Positions 33,561 to 45,442 of a DNA stretch of 64,000 bases are shown piece after piece; positions within the stretch are counted from its first letter, which is position 1; each line of letters begins with the position of its first letter. Both the position numbers and the translations under genes were made by a program. Under the pieces are notes generated by a model that saw only the letters and a program-made list of their open reading frames with translations, was not told the DNA's origin and ran no database searches. Origin of the DNA: Marsupella aquatica (Eukaryota; Marchantiophyta); contig OZ316897.1 in NCBI GenBank assembly GCA_973895155.1, positions 21,514,001 through 21,578,000 on the forward strand, read 5' to 3'.

Positions 33561-36500
33561 CTAGGAAGCTAATTCAAGGTGAGGCTGCGGAGGACGAATC
33601 CCCTTGTCCTGGTGAAAGAGGCTTGGCTCTGCCACCAAGTGGAGGACAGGTGCCCTTCCTTGCACCTGGACAAGAGTTGCTATTCCACCAGGAATGTGGG
33701 GAGGGTAAGGAGGTGGTACGCTTTGGCCTGGAAGGGTTGGGTAGTATTCTCCACCGGGAGGACCCGGACTAGGGAAAAGAGGTGCTCTTCCTCCTGAAGA
33801 GGGAGGAAGAGGGGGTACTCGTCCCTGAGAGCCGGAGACATCTCCCTGTGAACCCCTGACATGCTGACAGCTTAGAGCGATCTCTTTATGCCGTCTTATC
33901 ATGTCCCCTCTACTCCATAGGAATAAAGGAGGAGCTACTTTGTTCCACTGTAACAGATTTTCATTTTCTGTTTCATTCGTTGAGCCGTCGAGTGATCCTG
34001 GAATGAAAAAGGCCTGAATTCACATCAATCCAATCGCTAATGTTCAGGAACTGTGCCACTAAAGATAAATAGAAGGAAGGACGTCAAGGCATAATAAAGG
34101 GAACGGAAGACTTCTCACCTTGCCCGACAGGAGATCATCATCTACCCAAACTAGTTCATAGTTGAAGTCTTTATACCTCCTAGAAAAGCTGCACGGCAAA
34201 GCCAACTGAAAATGTTACAGGGGTGGGCCGTATTTTCTCCCACTTGAATACACTTGCCAGCAATTAGAACTGCGAGAAATAATGAACTGAAACCCAGAGC
34301 ACAACCAGACCTCATTGTTTCAAGAGGGACTATCAAAATCAGGAGTTTCGGTTTAAATTTTAACGCATGGAGGACAAATTTTTCAGCAAGTGACGCCATG
34401 TAACCGAAGGGTGGATTCAATCCTATGACCTGCGCATAAAAAAAAGAACATAAGCAACCTCACAAACAGAACTGCAAACTTCACTTACGCTACTAGTCAT
34501 ATACAATGACTCTTCATTCTACTTTCTGTAAGATTATAGGCTGATGGATTCCTTAAAATTATTAGATCACTAGAACTGAAGTATCTCAATCATCTCTCCA
34601 TTCGAGTCAAAGTCGGCACAACTTACTAGTCTGCTTCCCTCGAGAAAATCATGGCCGTCGTTCGCAAACCAATCTCCTTGCGTGAAACAGAATGCGTCCT
34701 GAAATCGCAAAGCACACAAACTTTTCAAAAAAGTCTCTCCAATTACAACTACAAGATCCCATTTTACGCAGAACTGGGACAGATGAGATGAGTAATTCAA
34801 AACAAGTCGTCATATTAAACTGTGACTCAATTCAAGGAACAAATCTGGACCCCACACTAAAGCCCTGTACAGCGTGGTTTGCATCTCACAAGAAAGCATT
34901 CAATTTCAGAATTGCGGCTTGTCAAGGCGGATTATGAAGTTTCAGCAAGACTCAGTGACGGTCTTACTTTGGGCGGGTGCAGGTCAAAATTCCTAAATTC
35001 ACAGGACTTCCCTCCGCTCCTGAGCTTCTTGTTGAGAAGGACAGAAAAATCGTTGGCACCACAGCAGAAGTCCACCACCTGATTTGTGCGGTCAGAATAC
35101 AACAATTGACCAAGCAAACTGATTTGTACAGATCCAATACATAACAATTGACCAAGCCAAAGAGGACCTGCGGCGGTGTATTGTAAGAGGAAAAGGATTT
35201 CATGACATCCAAAATAAGTTTTCTATAAAACCAAGCGGTAAAAAACAAGGGCGCTGAAAAACGCTATACCCGTCAACCTTTCCTCCTTTAAAAAGAGTCG
35301 AGCGCGAATGACTTAAGGGAAATTCCAACTAACAACAGTTTTCCTAAGGTCTTACCATGTCTCCACTATCAATGTAGGGATGAATCCGGTCTACTATCTG
35401 CGCAGGTTAAGAAAATCATCGTTAGAAACCACTTTCGCGAATAAGCTTTATTCGCAACAACTCGAACTAGTGGCGTTCCACCTGCTATACTTATGTACTT
35501 GAATAGCAACACAATCTGAATTACTGTAGAAATGTGAGCGCTTTACCCGAAACAAATGAAAGAAAGGAAAAACTAGCTTTGCACTGAGTTTGGAAATCAA
35601 GGCATCTATGATTTCAACATATCAAATTAGCATCTTCAACGGCAAGATTATTTGAAACCTTTTTCAACTTATCGACGCGTGTGAAGTGTCTCCCAAATGA
35701 TGTATATCGTGGGCCATGTAAGAATGGAGCCAGATAGACTTCAAGGGATTTCTGCAACCACCAAAAGAGCCAAGAGCCCCTAAGAAATCAATCACAGCCA
35801 CTAAATGATATCCTCGTCAAGTTGCCTGGAAAAGACGTGGAAACTCAAGAAGTTTGCAATGAGCAGAGGATGCTGAAAGCACAAAGATTACAAGTCCAAC
35901 GTTGCATCAAAATTTCTGATGCCCAGGCAAATACAACCTACTGCATAAATTGTCGCCTAAACGAGATGCTTACTTCAGTTCGCAGAAGTTGCAGAAGAGA
36001 GTTCCTCGTACACAAGCGCTTTGCGTCTTCAATTCTACCACCATTTTTCAATAAGTACCAGGCTTTCTTCCCAGCCTGGATTAACAGGGATCAACTCCAG
36101 CATCAGAACCAGGATTCCAGAGTGTCAAAAAAGAAGCCTTACCACTCTGACACTCAGCCATGTTGCTGCAATATCTACGAAGATAAACTTGCATTTACAC
36201 CTTTAGTCCTAAAGAGGAAATTAAAACCCAGACCACTAGTTCCCAGTAGTCTTGACCAAAACAGACTGCACCCAGATATTGTGCAACTCTATGCACATGT
36301 CAGCATCAACTTGTGCGAAATGCATCCACAAATTGAAGTCCAATGTCGGCAATTCCTTGGATCCCTTTTTTTGCGGTTCAAGCTGAATAGATACTTACGT
36401 TAAGAGTTGACTCGATCCATCCACGATGTCCGAATTTTTTCTCTCTGTTTTCTTGATAGCAACTAGGCTTCACTAAAATCTTTGTCACATCGTCCAATGT

Positions 36501-39500
36501 GACATGTATTGCAGCTTGCTGCATAAGTCGAGATATCCTGCATTATGAAATTTCAATCACGTTGATAATCTTTGTATATAGGAAAGATAAAGCTTCAAGC
36601 CTCTTCTGTGAAATAGACGTAGACGATCTTTAAGCAAACGCAACGACTCACCGAGTCCAGAAGTATAATCCAAACCTCAACGTTTGTTGGTGATATGTAA
36701 TACTGCTAAGGTTCAAGAATGCTCATTCTAAGCAGTGGTAAGAAACAGCAGATTACCTTAGGTGCTGCCCTTCTTTGGAAATGAAAATGTTCTTCACAGG
36801 ACGACGTACTTCTTCAACATTTTTAATGGGCTCCATTTTCTTTGGAACACCAAAAGAGCGTACCACAGTGGGTCCTTCAACAGCTGGCGTTTCTGTATCA
36901 CACATTGCAGTCCTTTGTTCATTACCAACATCTTGACCCCAAGTAACTTGCTTTTGCCTCTGATCAGCTGTGAAGGGCGGAGCCAGGTCCATATTGTACT
37001 CACTACTCTTCTGCTGGTTGTCATTACCTCTTTGTGATTGCTGAGCCACACCAAGCTTTTTTTCGGTAATACTGTGTTGCTTCTGGCCGCGTCCGAGTTG
37101 ATCTGTCCTATCCGACTCTCCCTCAGTAGTCTTCTGCCTCTTCTGGCCTACGCTCAGGAAACATTGGGGAAATGGGGAAGGCTTAGGTCTCGTTTCAAGA
37201 TTCCGGTTCAGTCGATCGAAGCAAGAAGCTTTGTGCTTATTCTCATGCTTCTGGTTCTGCTTCAGTGAAGCCGCTTCAGTCATCTTCTGAAAATTCGGCT
37301 TCAGTGGAGTTCCAGATCTCATCGGGTCCTTTCGCTTCAATGAAGGAACTTGAGGCCATTTTAAATGGTCTCTGGAAGGAGTCCGCAAGTCCTCTACGAT
37401 CTTATGCCTCCTGTATAAAGACAAATGCAGCTCAACATTTGAAACTTGGAACTGTCAATAAGAAGTTAAAATGTCGTTTCATCCAAAGAGCTGATCCTAG
37501 ACTGTGTAAGAACTGGATCTAAAGATTGAGGATTTTGCTTACATGCAATACATCAGAAGCCTTGTGCCAATTTCCCATGCCCTGACCGGGCTGTCATCGT
37601 GGCTTTCGAAAGATATCTTTCTGTTTCACATGTCAAATACAACCATCATCAACTGCATATTTTGGTCAATTGGTTTCTTGGCAAATCAGACTCTGGAAAA
37701 ACTTCGGCTAGAGCAAGTGAGTGAAGGTGACATACTTGGGCAAACACATCTTGTGAAATGCCTTTGGGCACCTCCGACATTTTGTGAGTTTCATCGAGTT
37801 GTTAGCAGTTTCCCCTTCACTTTTTCCACACCTTCTGCAATTGTGCGCCGGACAGCAAAATCCATCCCCTTCCGTCACAGATCTAATGAAATCACTCCGA
37901 TTTTTTATTGTTCCTTCCTGTTCTTTCCACTGCCCTAAACAGTCTAGGTGATAGAATCGCCCACAAAGGGCAACATCGCAAATAAATACCTGGAAGAAAT
38001 TCAGTGTGAGAAGGAACAAAGTGACCAGGTAAATTCGCTTCAGCCATGACTCGCACGTACTATAGCATAATTCTGCACTGGGCAGGCTTCAGAACTCACA
38101 AAATCAATCAAAAACCAGCAATATGGAGAGAAGAATTGTAATGCAAATGAAATAGACCGTCATGACGGAGTCTAACTACGCGTCATATATACCATAGTCC
38201 CGTTACCTCCATTTCTTTTCCCTCGCTCCTTCCTAGGAGACCACATATAAAGCATTGTTGTTGCCCGTATTGACAGTTCAGGCAATACCAACTCTCCATT
38301 TCCTGCGTTCATAGGTCAATGTTGACAAAACTACCACAGAGGCATCTGGAACTCAAGCAAAAATGTAAAATTATGAGCCAAATTGAAATTGCCAACAATG
38401 ACCTCATAATCTTCCGCTTGTAATCCAAGTGATCTGCATTGGGATTCGGATTCTGCGGTAGAGTCCTTGGATGCATGAAAGGAACGCATGCAAGGACCGT
38501 CACAACTGCCACACCACCAGTATTTCTTTAAAAGTCAACAAGGTCTCAAATGTCGTAAATCCTCTTAGCATAGAATCAACTTCACCAGACACAAGCTTGG
38601 GACGACTGAGTATTTCAAAGTAAACACAGTGCTTTGCTAGTGAACAACATCAGGTGGAAAGTATACATGAGCAGGTGACCGCCATCATCACAAATGGCAC
38701 AGAAGGCTGAAACATCATCATTATGATCATCATGGTAATCGATTTCACCAAGCTCGTCAAACTGACCGCCATAAACTTCTGCAATGTCGTGAAACTCGTG
38801 CTCTCCTTCGTATTGGCTGTCGCCTGAAATCCCCCTTTACAAGCAATAGGAACAAATATGATCATCTCTAACTTCTTAGAATCAGGTCACCGCAATATCC
38901 AGTGTACTCGAATATTAGTTTTCATGTTTAATCCATCCGTCTATACAACCTACTCAATAGACTCCACTTTACTGTTCTCTTCAATGGCGTCAAATTTGAG
39001 AGAAAGCATACCTGAAAGGATCTGCATCCTTACTAGAGGTAGGGAAAACGATCGAATCCATTTTACAGTCCACGAATCCCGAGTCAGAGGGCTGATCATC
39101 TGACCCAGGTTCTGTATCAGAATTAGATTCCACTAGAAATCTTCGTCTCTTTGCTGCCGGTTTGAATGCTGAGATTTGTGTCCCTTCCATATCCGTCTCA
39201 TCCAAACAATCAGGTGGATCACAGTCCATAACCTCCTGCTAGTCTTCCATGGAAAACACTGCTTCCAAACTGAGGCGTTTGGAGTGGAGAGGACCCTGCG
39301 AATGCACCCGGCACAAGAATTCAGAGATAAAATAACAAACCTCAGAATGCATCCTGCATATGATGATGAGAAGCTAATCATAGGACGACCAGTAATTGGG
39401 TGTAAACCGATCCGACAGATTACAAAGCTCCAGGATTTCACGACGTGGAGCTTTCAGAAGTGATACCTGCACTCGTCACACGGAATGCCCCGATTTGTAG

Positions 39501-40583
39501 AGAAAAGGTCATCCTTGGTACGTGTCCAAAAAAGAGAAAGAGGTATCGATTCTACCAAGGAGTACTACCGCATCGCCGGTGATACGTACCACACAGTCTG
39601 CATTGAGCAAATTCCAGACTATTCTGTCAATTGGTACAGCAAGAAGTTTTAGCCATTGTTGACAAGAACTACCGTCAGCTTCACATATAATTCATGTCAC
39701 ACGCCAGCGAAATTCGCTCATGGTCGAGACTAGACATCCTAAAATTATGAAGGATCCTAATCCTAATCCTCAATTAGTTGCGGAATGTAGTTCATGACAG
39801 TCACCTGAAAGATAGTTGCGGATCCGTTCACTGCTCATTTGTGGAAAGTCTTGAGCTCAACATCACACATCTGCCATGGCATCACAGTGGTCAGTAGCGG
39901 TCGCATGTGGAAGAGGCTCATGGAAGACCTTGGAGACGAACAGACAGAAATATGATTTAGTCAAATTCCAATTTCGATTGGACAAATGGTTGGAAAGTTT
40001 TGAGCTCTTCATTTTCTTATGTCACCAAAAAAATAGGAGCTCTTGACTCAGTTATTCTGTAGGTTGCTAGTGGCTTCGACGGGCTGAATCTTTCAGTTTC
40101 TGAAATAACAGAGCGCATTCGGATAGAGGGATGGAAACTTTAATTGGATCCTCTTTTTGGTCACTAAACGGAAGACATTTAGTTGATTGAGGAACCAACA
40201 AATGACCAGCTTTCGAAGCAATGATTAGAACATTGAGTCGTACTTTCTACGACAACCCGACGGAGGATTGAAAGAACTGATCGTCCAAGAAGAACAGCGA
40301 AAAGAACATACAGAATTCAAAATTACCTCACTCCTCAACGGAAAAGGCAATGGGCAGTAAAGAGCCTGCCACCAGCACAAAACATGAAACTCCCACGAAC
40401 CTCCTCCAGTCCAACCTCCGACGACGATGAAGAGGCGGCTCCCAATTCCAAATCATAATAAGTACGTGCAGCCTGTACTGAAAACTTCAGAACGCATTCC
40501 AACGAAACTGTCTGCCTAAGCTTATCCACCGACGCAACGCCTTCAGCTTCTATCGAATTTTCTTCCCAGACAACCTCAGACAA
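33561..40583 (-). CDS. EDM2: EDM2-like PHD and methyltransferase-fold protein
   Basis: Sixteen exons from 39235 to 33561 keep one frame (2,736 bases, 911 residues plus stop): 39034-39235, 38667-38823, 38403-38505, 38207-38302, 37736-37989, 37543-37620, 36757-37410, 36399-36537, 35974-36075, 35659-35751, 35356-35397, 34968-35078, 34627-34698, 34311-34429, 34119-34179 and 33561-34013. Domains: a basic KRRR segment; tandem PHD fingers (FCAICDDGGHLL, CFICGLLGRS, CRRCPKAFHKMCLP); a long polar linker; the EDM2 signature VYLAPFLHGPRYTSFGRHFT; and a methyltransferase-like fold with DFCCGAND and NPPFG; then AFFIPGSLDG and a Pro/Gly-rich tail. Arabidopsis EDM2 controls silencing, H3K9me2 and processing of intron-heterochromatin transcripts such as IBM1 and RPP7. 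The N-terminal 200-300 residues should lie in 39236-40583; a candidate first exon starts at 40583 (MSEVVWEEN) but is unproven. Confidence 0.88.
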
Positions 40584-43500
40584 TCCTGAATGGCTCTCGC
40601 TTCGAAATCAGACTAGCTTAGCCTCAGACCCCTCTACGGCCACATGAAAAAGCGCCATAGAATGTTCAATGCACGTCAATCAACTACGAATCTACGACGG
40701 CATTTTTCATCATGACTGAACCAAAGTGCACTTCCATTCATAATGAGCCAAACTTCAGTCCACGTCGCGAAAATGAGGTCGCGTTGTAATAATAATCGGT
40801 GACCATATTTTGCGTCTGGATATCAATTCGCTGACCGATCTTGCGGAATTTCCGTGACCCTGTCTGATCATCATCATGGCATTGCTCTCCTGGGCCGCCA
40901 ATTGCTCGTACACTATTATATTAAATCTGGGGAAGAGCGAGAGATGTTGTTTACTGAGTGCGTTTCGCATGATGACTGGAGGAATCCAGATTCCAGAGCC
41001 AACAGCAGCTGAAAGGGTGGGGAGACGAGCTGACGAGAGAGGAGAGGAGAGGAAAGCTGGAATTGAAATTTTGGAAAGGAGAGGAGATTGTGCGAATGAA
41101 TGCCATTGGGCATTGGCCGTAGCAGCCGTACACCATTAATTGGTTTCACGACCGGGTACTGAAAACAATTGCTAACGTTTTTTCAAATCTACGTTGCGCC
41201 AAGTTTATACCGTGTAGACTACAGTGTACCATGGATAAGTGCAGCGAAGCCAGAAAGGCTCTTCCTTCCTTGAGTATATCCATGTCTGAACAAGAACAAA
41301 CCTAAGGAAATATTTAAGTTTTTGGGGAGCATTACCGAAGATATAATAAACGGGGATATAAACGGGTGAGCTTCTCGAGCAGTAGTGAGAGTGTATAACT
41401 GCATTCCATGTGTAACTGCAGGGTGACAGTGTAGTCCCTCGATAATACACGGAAAATTACTTTGTAAATAAAACCAAAAAATGCACACTCAGTGTGTCTG
41501 TAAGTACAGGTTGCCATCACTAAACGACGTATATAAGTGCATTTTTTTGTCTATAAGGTAGAGATGAATCAATCAATGACTGCAACATATATATTAGAAG
41601 CGTTATTGATAAGTGCAGTGGACAACTATACATTGTAGTTTCATGTACTTAGCTGGTTAAATTGTGCACTCCAAGGATTCTGGGTATGAGAAGTCTATGT
41701 TTATGACCGGACAAGACATTTGTGGAAGTGCATAAGTGATTTCATAGGCACTTTTTGGAAATTGCAACAGACATTTGGAGAAGTGCAACATGCACTTATG
41801 ATGAAGTGCATAACGTGAATAACTGCAGGCTTGGGGTGTTTTCCCAGGAGCCGGGAGCCTGCACTTAGACTGGTAGACTGTACACTCTTTACAAGTTTAG
41901 TCACACATACTAATTAGGGGTAGCCATTGAATTTTCCTACAAGTAACATTATTTTCATGCAAGTGACACTATACCATATTAGTGTATGACACTAATTTCA
42001 ACCACCCACCCCAAATATAACCTCACTCCAGTGTGTGTGACTAAATACTATAAAGAGTGTGCCTGCAACCTCACCACGGAGTATACCAGACTAATTATCA
42101 ATTTTAGTATTGGTCTTCTTGTTATTTGCTACAAGCTTCCACTAGCCTGAAGCCAGGAGAAAACATCTTCAGCATCAACTATCAACTTGTAAGTTGATTG
42201 CTTCACTAAGTCTACCCAAATTTACATTGAATTTGACGAGGATGATGAAGACACTAATTTAAGTCCTAACAATCTACCAGAACCTGAGGTACGAGTGTAT
42301 TGTCATGCTAGCTACTGTCTTATAATGTTGTATAATATAGGATCCACTATTTCAGAGATATCATGCGTATGTAAAAGACTAATTAAGACACCTAGTTTGC
42401 TACATAGTTTGCAAGATAAAGAGAAAAGATTGAGAGCATTCCTATTCCTAAAATATAGATCAGACAAAAAAACAAGTCTTCAATAGAATCCATGTTGGTT
42501 CGCTTTCATGAACTTAGCTTTGTCCTTATTAGTAATGTCTATGTCTGTATCTAGAGTTAGGATCTAGAGGTTTCACTCTAGTAGGAGCCTAGACCCATAT
42601 TCTAGCTTCTTATTTGCAATTTATTAGTAAGATTACAAAAGGTAGAAGTTGTATGTTTTTTTTAGGCAGAAAAAAAGGTACAAGATATGTTCACATTTTG
42701 CAATGCTATCCACAATGATGAGCACAATCCCAGACTAATCAATCATCCAATTCAGTGTTGGTCTTGTTGTTTTTTATAAGCTTCCATTACAAAAGGTAAA
42801 GGACATGAAAATGATACTATCTATTCACATTTTGGAATGTTATCTACAATGATGAGCACATCCACATTGGTACAGAGTTTGTTAAACATTTATCATCCTA
42901 GCATGAGTACGTAGCCTAGTGATAAAAGATTTTGTTATTGCAAGTGAGATTCTGAATTCAAACTTCATCAGTCTAGCACTTTAGCACAAATCCTCACCCC
43001 AAAATGTGGTTTGTCAAAACTCCTGCATCTAAAAGCGTGACCCAATGAACTGTAAGAAATGAGTTTCCCAAGAACAATAGATCTGAATATTTTAGTGCTC
43101 CATGGCATTTTGTTTATAGTTGTAACTATGGATATGAATAGGATAATGTCCTGGTCAGAGGTGAATTTTTGCCCTCTTCTATTCTTTGTGTGAGAGAGCC
43201 CCCAAACTTGCTGCTCCCCCCCCCCCCAAAAAAAAAGTGTTTCCCCCTGGGAAATGATGATCTGAATGTTCCGGTAATATATAGTGCCTTGTCCCGGTTA
43301 ACAAATTGTGTTGGACCCAAGCTTCCCTTGACCTCTGTCTACTCCAAACTTTTATTGCAAAATGTCATTCTAGTTTCATTCGAAATTAATGATTCAAACT
43401 GGTGAATTGGTTCCATGTGGCGGGGGAGGAGAGGGGGCTCACACTCCCAAAACAACAAAAATTCTGGGATTGCTCACCTTGATTGTGACTTCACTTGCAG

Positions 43501-44392
43501 GGGGATGGCCAAGCTCACCAAAGATTTGGGGCATTCTGGTAGTTGGGAAGTACTTGCAAATGGAACTTACAGAAGGAACAGGGCCCTGATGAGAGCCGTA
43601 TTCCATGCCTGCAGCCCCCCCTTCCAACTTGTGTGCCTTCAACAAGTATTCCAGTAGGGGGTCTCAAATATTCATCCATTTTGCTCTTCCACAGGATAGG
43701 GGCTCTGTCTGGAACGTGACCTATTGATGACTTCAAGATTTTTTGAGTTGATTTTTTTCAGTCTCAGTGCTCTTGCTTTTTTTCAGTATTCATCCATTGT
43801 GGGTGAATATTCATTTTTCAGTCTCATGATCCAATAAAATGTATGGTTTCCATTAATTGACTACCTTAGGGCTAGGCTTGGGGTTGTAGAGTCAACTACA
43901 TAACTTTTGGCAGATTTGCACTCCCAAGTGTGGTCAACATGAGGGGCTAAGCTTTTGTCTTACTGTGTGCACTCAGTGGAAAAACAACTGATGGGCTATC
44001 TAGCTTAAATTTGCTCACTACATTGCAGGGTATTCCTCAGCTAGTGAGCTCTAGAGAGAAACAGTAGTCCTTCCTTCCATATGCCTTCAGGGACAAACAC
44101 GGGGTGACTCAAGGAAACAAAGGTGCCATATATGGTTATTGTTACAAAACAAATTTAAAAAATTGCTGAGAAATGATAGTAAATGCACTCAGGCATACGC
44201 TTGCATGGGAGGTTCAGAGGGGCTTCAAGCTTAGATCTGACTGCACATTACAATTATGTGGCAAACATCAACATTAACAGACTACATTAACATCCATTTT
44301 CCACCCCACTTGCCTGGGCAAATAGATTCAGAGGCTATATCCAACAAATTTTCGAGACTATGTAGTCCTCCTGGTGGGGATGCTCTAGACTG
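40584..44392. other. Upstream flank of EDM2-like gene and repeat-rich spacer
   Basis: 40584-41150 is the likely promoter and leader side of the EDM2-like gene. From 41.2 kb on the sequence is AT-rich with decayed duplications: TTCACATTTTGCAATGCTATC near 42690 recurs near 42828, and a GTTATTTGCTACAAGCTTCC-type stretch near 42130 recurs near 42770. A C12/A9 run is at 43216-43236. No coding sequence is supported. Confidence 0.4.
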
Positions 44393-45045
44393 ATAATAAG
44401 TTAGATGGTCATAGCTTTCTGTGAAGTCCTTGGGCACTAAAGAAAATGCATTATGTTGTAGTCCCCTCCCCACCCCAACCCCCACCACATCGCCCCTTGA
44501 GTAGCGCTTTTGACGGCCCAGATGTTGGAACCCCTACAACCCCTAGCACTCTCACAGCCGATCTTATCATTGGACCAAGACGTGGGAGTGTCACCGAGCT
44601 GGGCACGGTTGCTCTAATAATAAGTTAGATGGTCATAGCTTTGTGTGAAGTCCTTGGGCACTAAAGAAAATGCACCATGTTGTAGTCCCACCCCACCCCC
44701 ACCCCTACCACATCGCCCCTTGGGGAGCGCTTTCGACGGCCCAGATGTTGGAACCCCTACAATCCGCAGCACTCGTCTTATCATTGGACGGAGAAGTGGG
44801 AGTGTATCACAGAGCCGGGCAGGGTTGCTCTAATAATAAGTTAGATGGTCATAGCTGTTGTGTAAAGCCCTTGGGCACTAAAGAAAATGCACCATGTTGT
44901 AGTCCCAGCCCACCCCACCCCTACCCCCACCACATCGCCCCTTGGGAAGCGCTTTCGACGGCCCAGATGTTGGAACCCCCACCATCTGCAGCACTCTCAC
45001 CGCCGATCTTCTTGTTGGACGGAGACGTGGGAGTGTATCACCGGG
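44393..45045. repeat. Three-copy tandem repeat, about 216-224 bp units
   Basis: Units start with ATAATAAGTTAGATGGTCAT at 44393, 44617 and 44833. Each contains GGGCACTAAAGAAAATGCA, a C-rich tract, CACATCGCCCCTTG and GACGGCCCAGATGTTGGAAC. Copies differ by several percent and short indels. The array ends about 400 bp upstream of the DUF985 gene. Confidence 0.92.
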
Positions 45046-45100
45046 CGAAGAGTGAGACTGTCATACGGCAATGTAAAAGCAACCGCAGCAGTCGTTGCGT

Positions 45101-45145
45101 TGCACTGCTTGATGCACTGCTTGATGCACTGCTTGATGCACTGCT
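45101..45145. repeat. 12-bp tandem repeat
   Basis: Three perfect copies of TGCACTGCTTGA plus a nine-base partial copy, between the 216-bp array and the DUF985 gene. Confidence 0.95.
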
Positions 45146-45212
45146 CCTGCGAATCACACTCAGAAACTTCGTCCTCCACCTTCACTAGATTTAACGCTGC
45201 ACATTGGCGCTG

Positions 45213-45376
45213 TGGGAGGTGGTCTTGCAGTTGAGGTTTACAGCATTTGAGGAGGAGGGCTGGAGAATTGAACGGGGCTGGATTGCAAGAACGAGTGGGA
45301 GGTGGTCTTGCAATTGAGGTTGACAGCATTTGAGGAGGAGCTAGAGAATTGAACGGGGCTGGATTGCAAGAACGAG
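45213..45376. repeat. 83-bp tandem duplication in the DUF985 gene leader
   Basis: Copies 45213-45295 and 45296-45376 start TGGGAGGTGGTCTTGCA and end GCAAGAACGAG, with two substitutions and a two-to-three-base deletion. The second copy ends 66 bp before the start codon, so the duplication probably lies in the 5' leader or core promoter. Confidence 0.92.
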
Positions 45377-45442
45377 ACAGAATCGAAGGGAGTGCGTGTG
45401 AAGGTGTTCTGTGCTTCCCATCTAGAGGGTCCGAGAGCGAGA

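Noticed and set aside
35822-36403. 193-codon plus-strand ORF
   Set aside because: It lies antisense to the 35974-36075 and 36399-36537 exons of the EDM2-like gene and the intron between them. Those exons are phase-consistent and match the family, so the ORF is a shadow.
44670-45188. 172-codon ORF over the 216-bp tandem array
   Set aside because: It exists because the unit length is a multiple of three and lacks stops; the translation is repetitive and Pro/His-rich with no family match.
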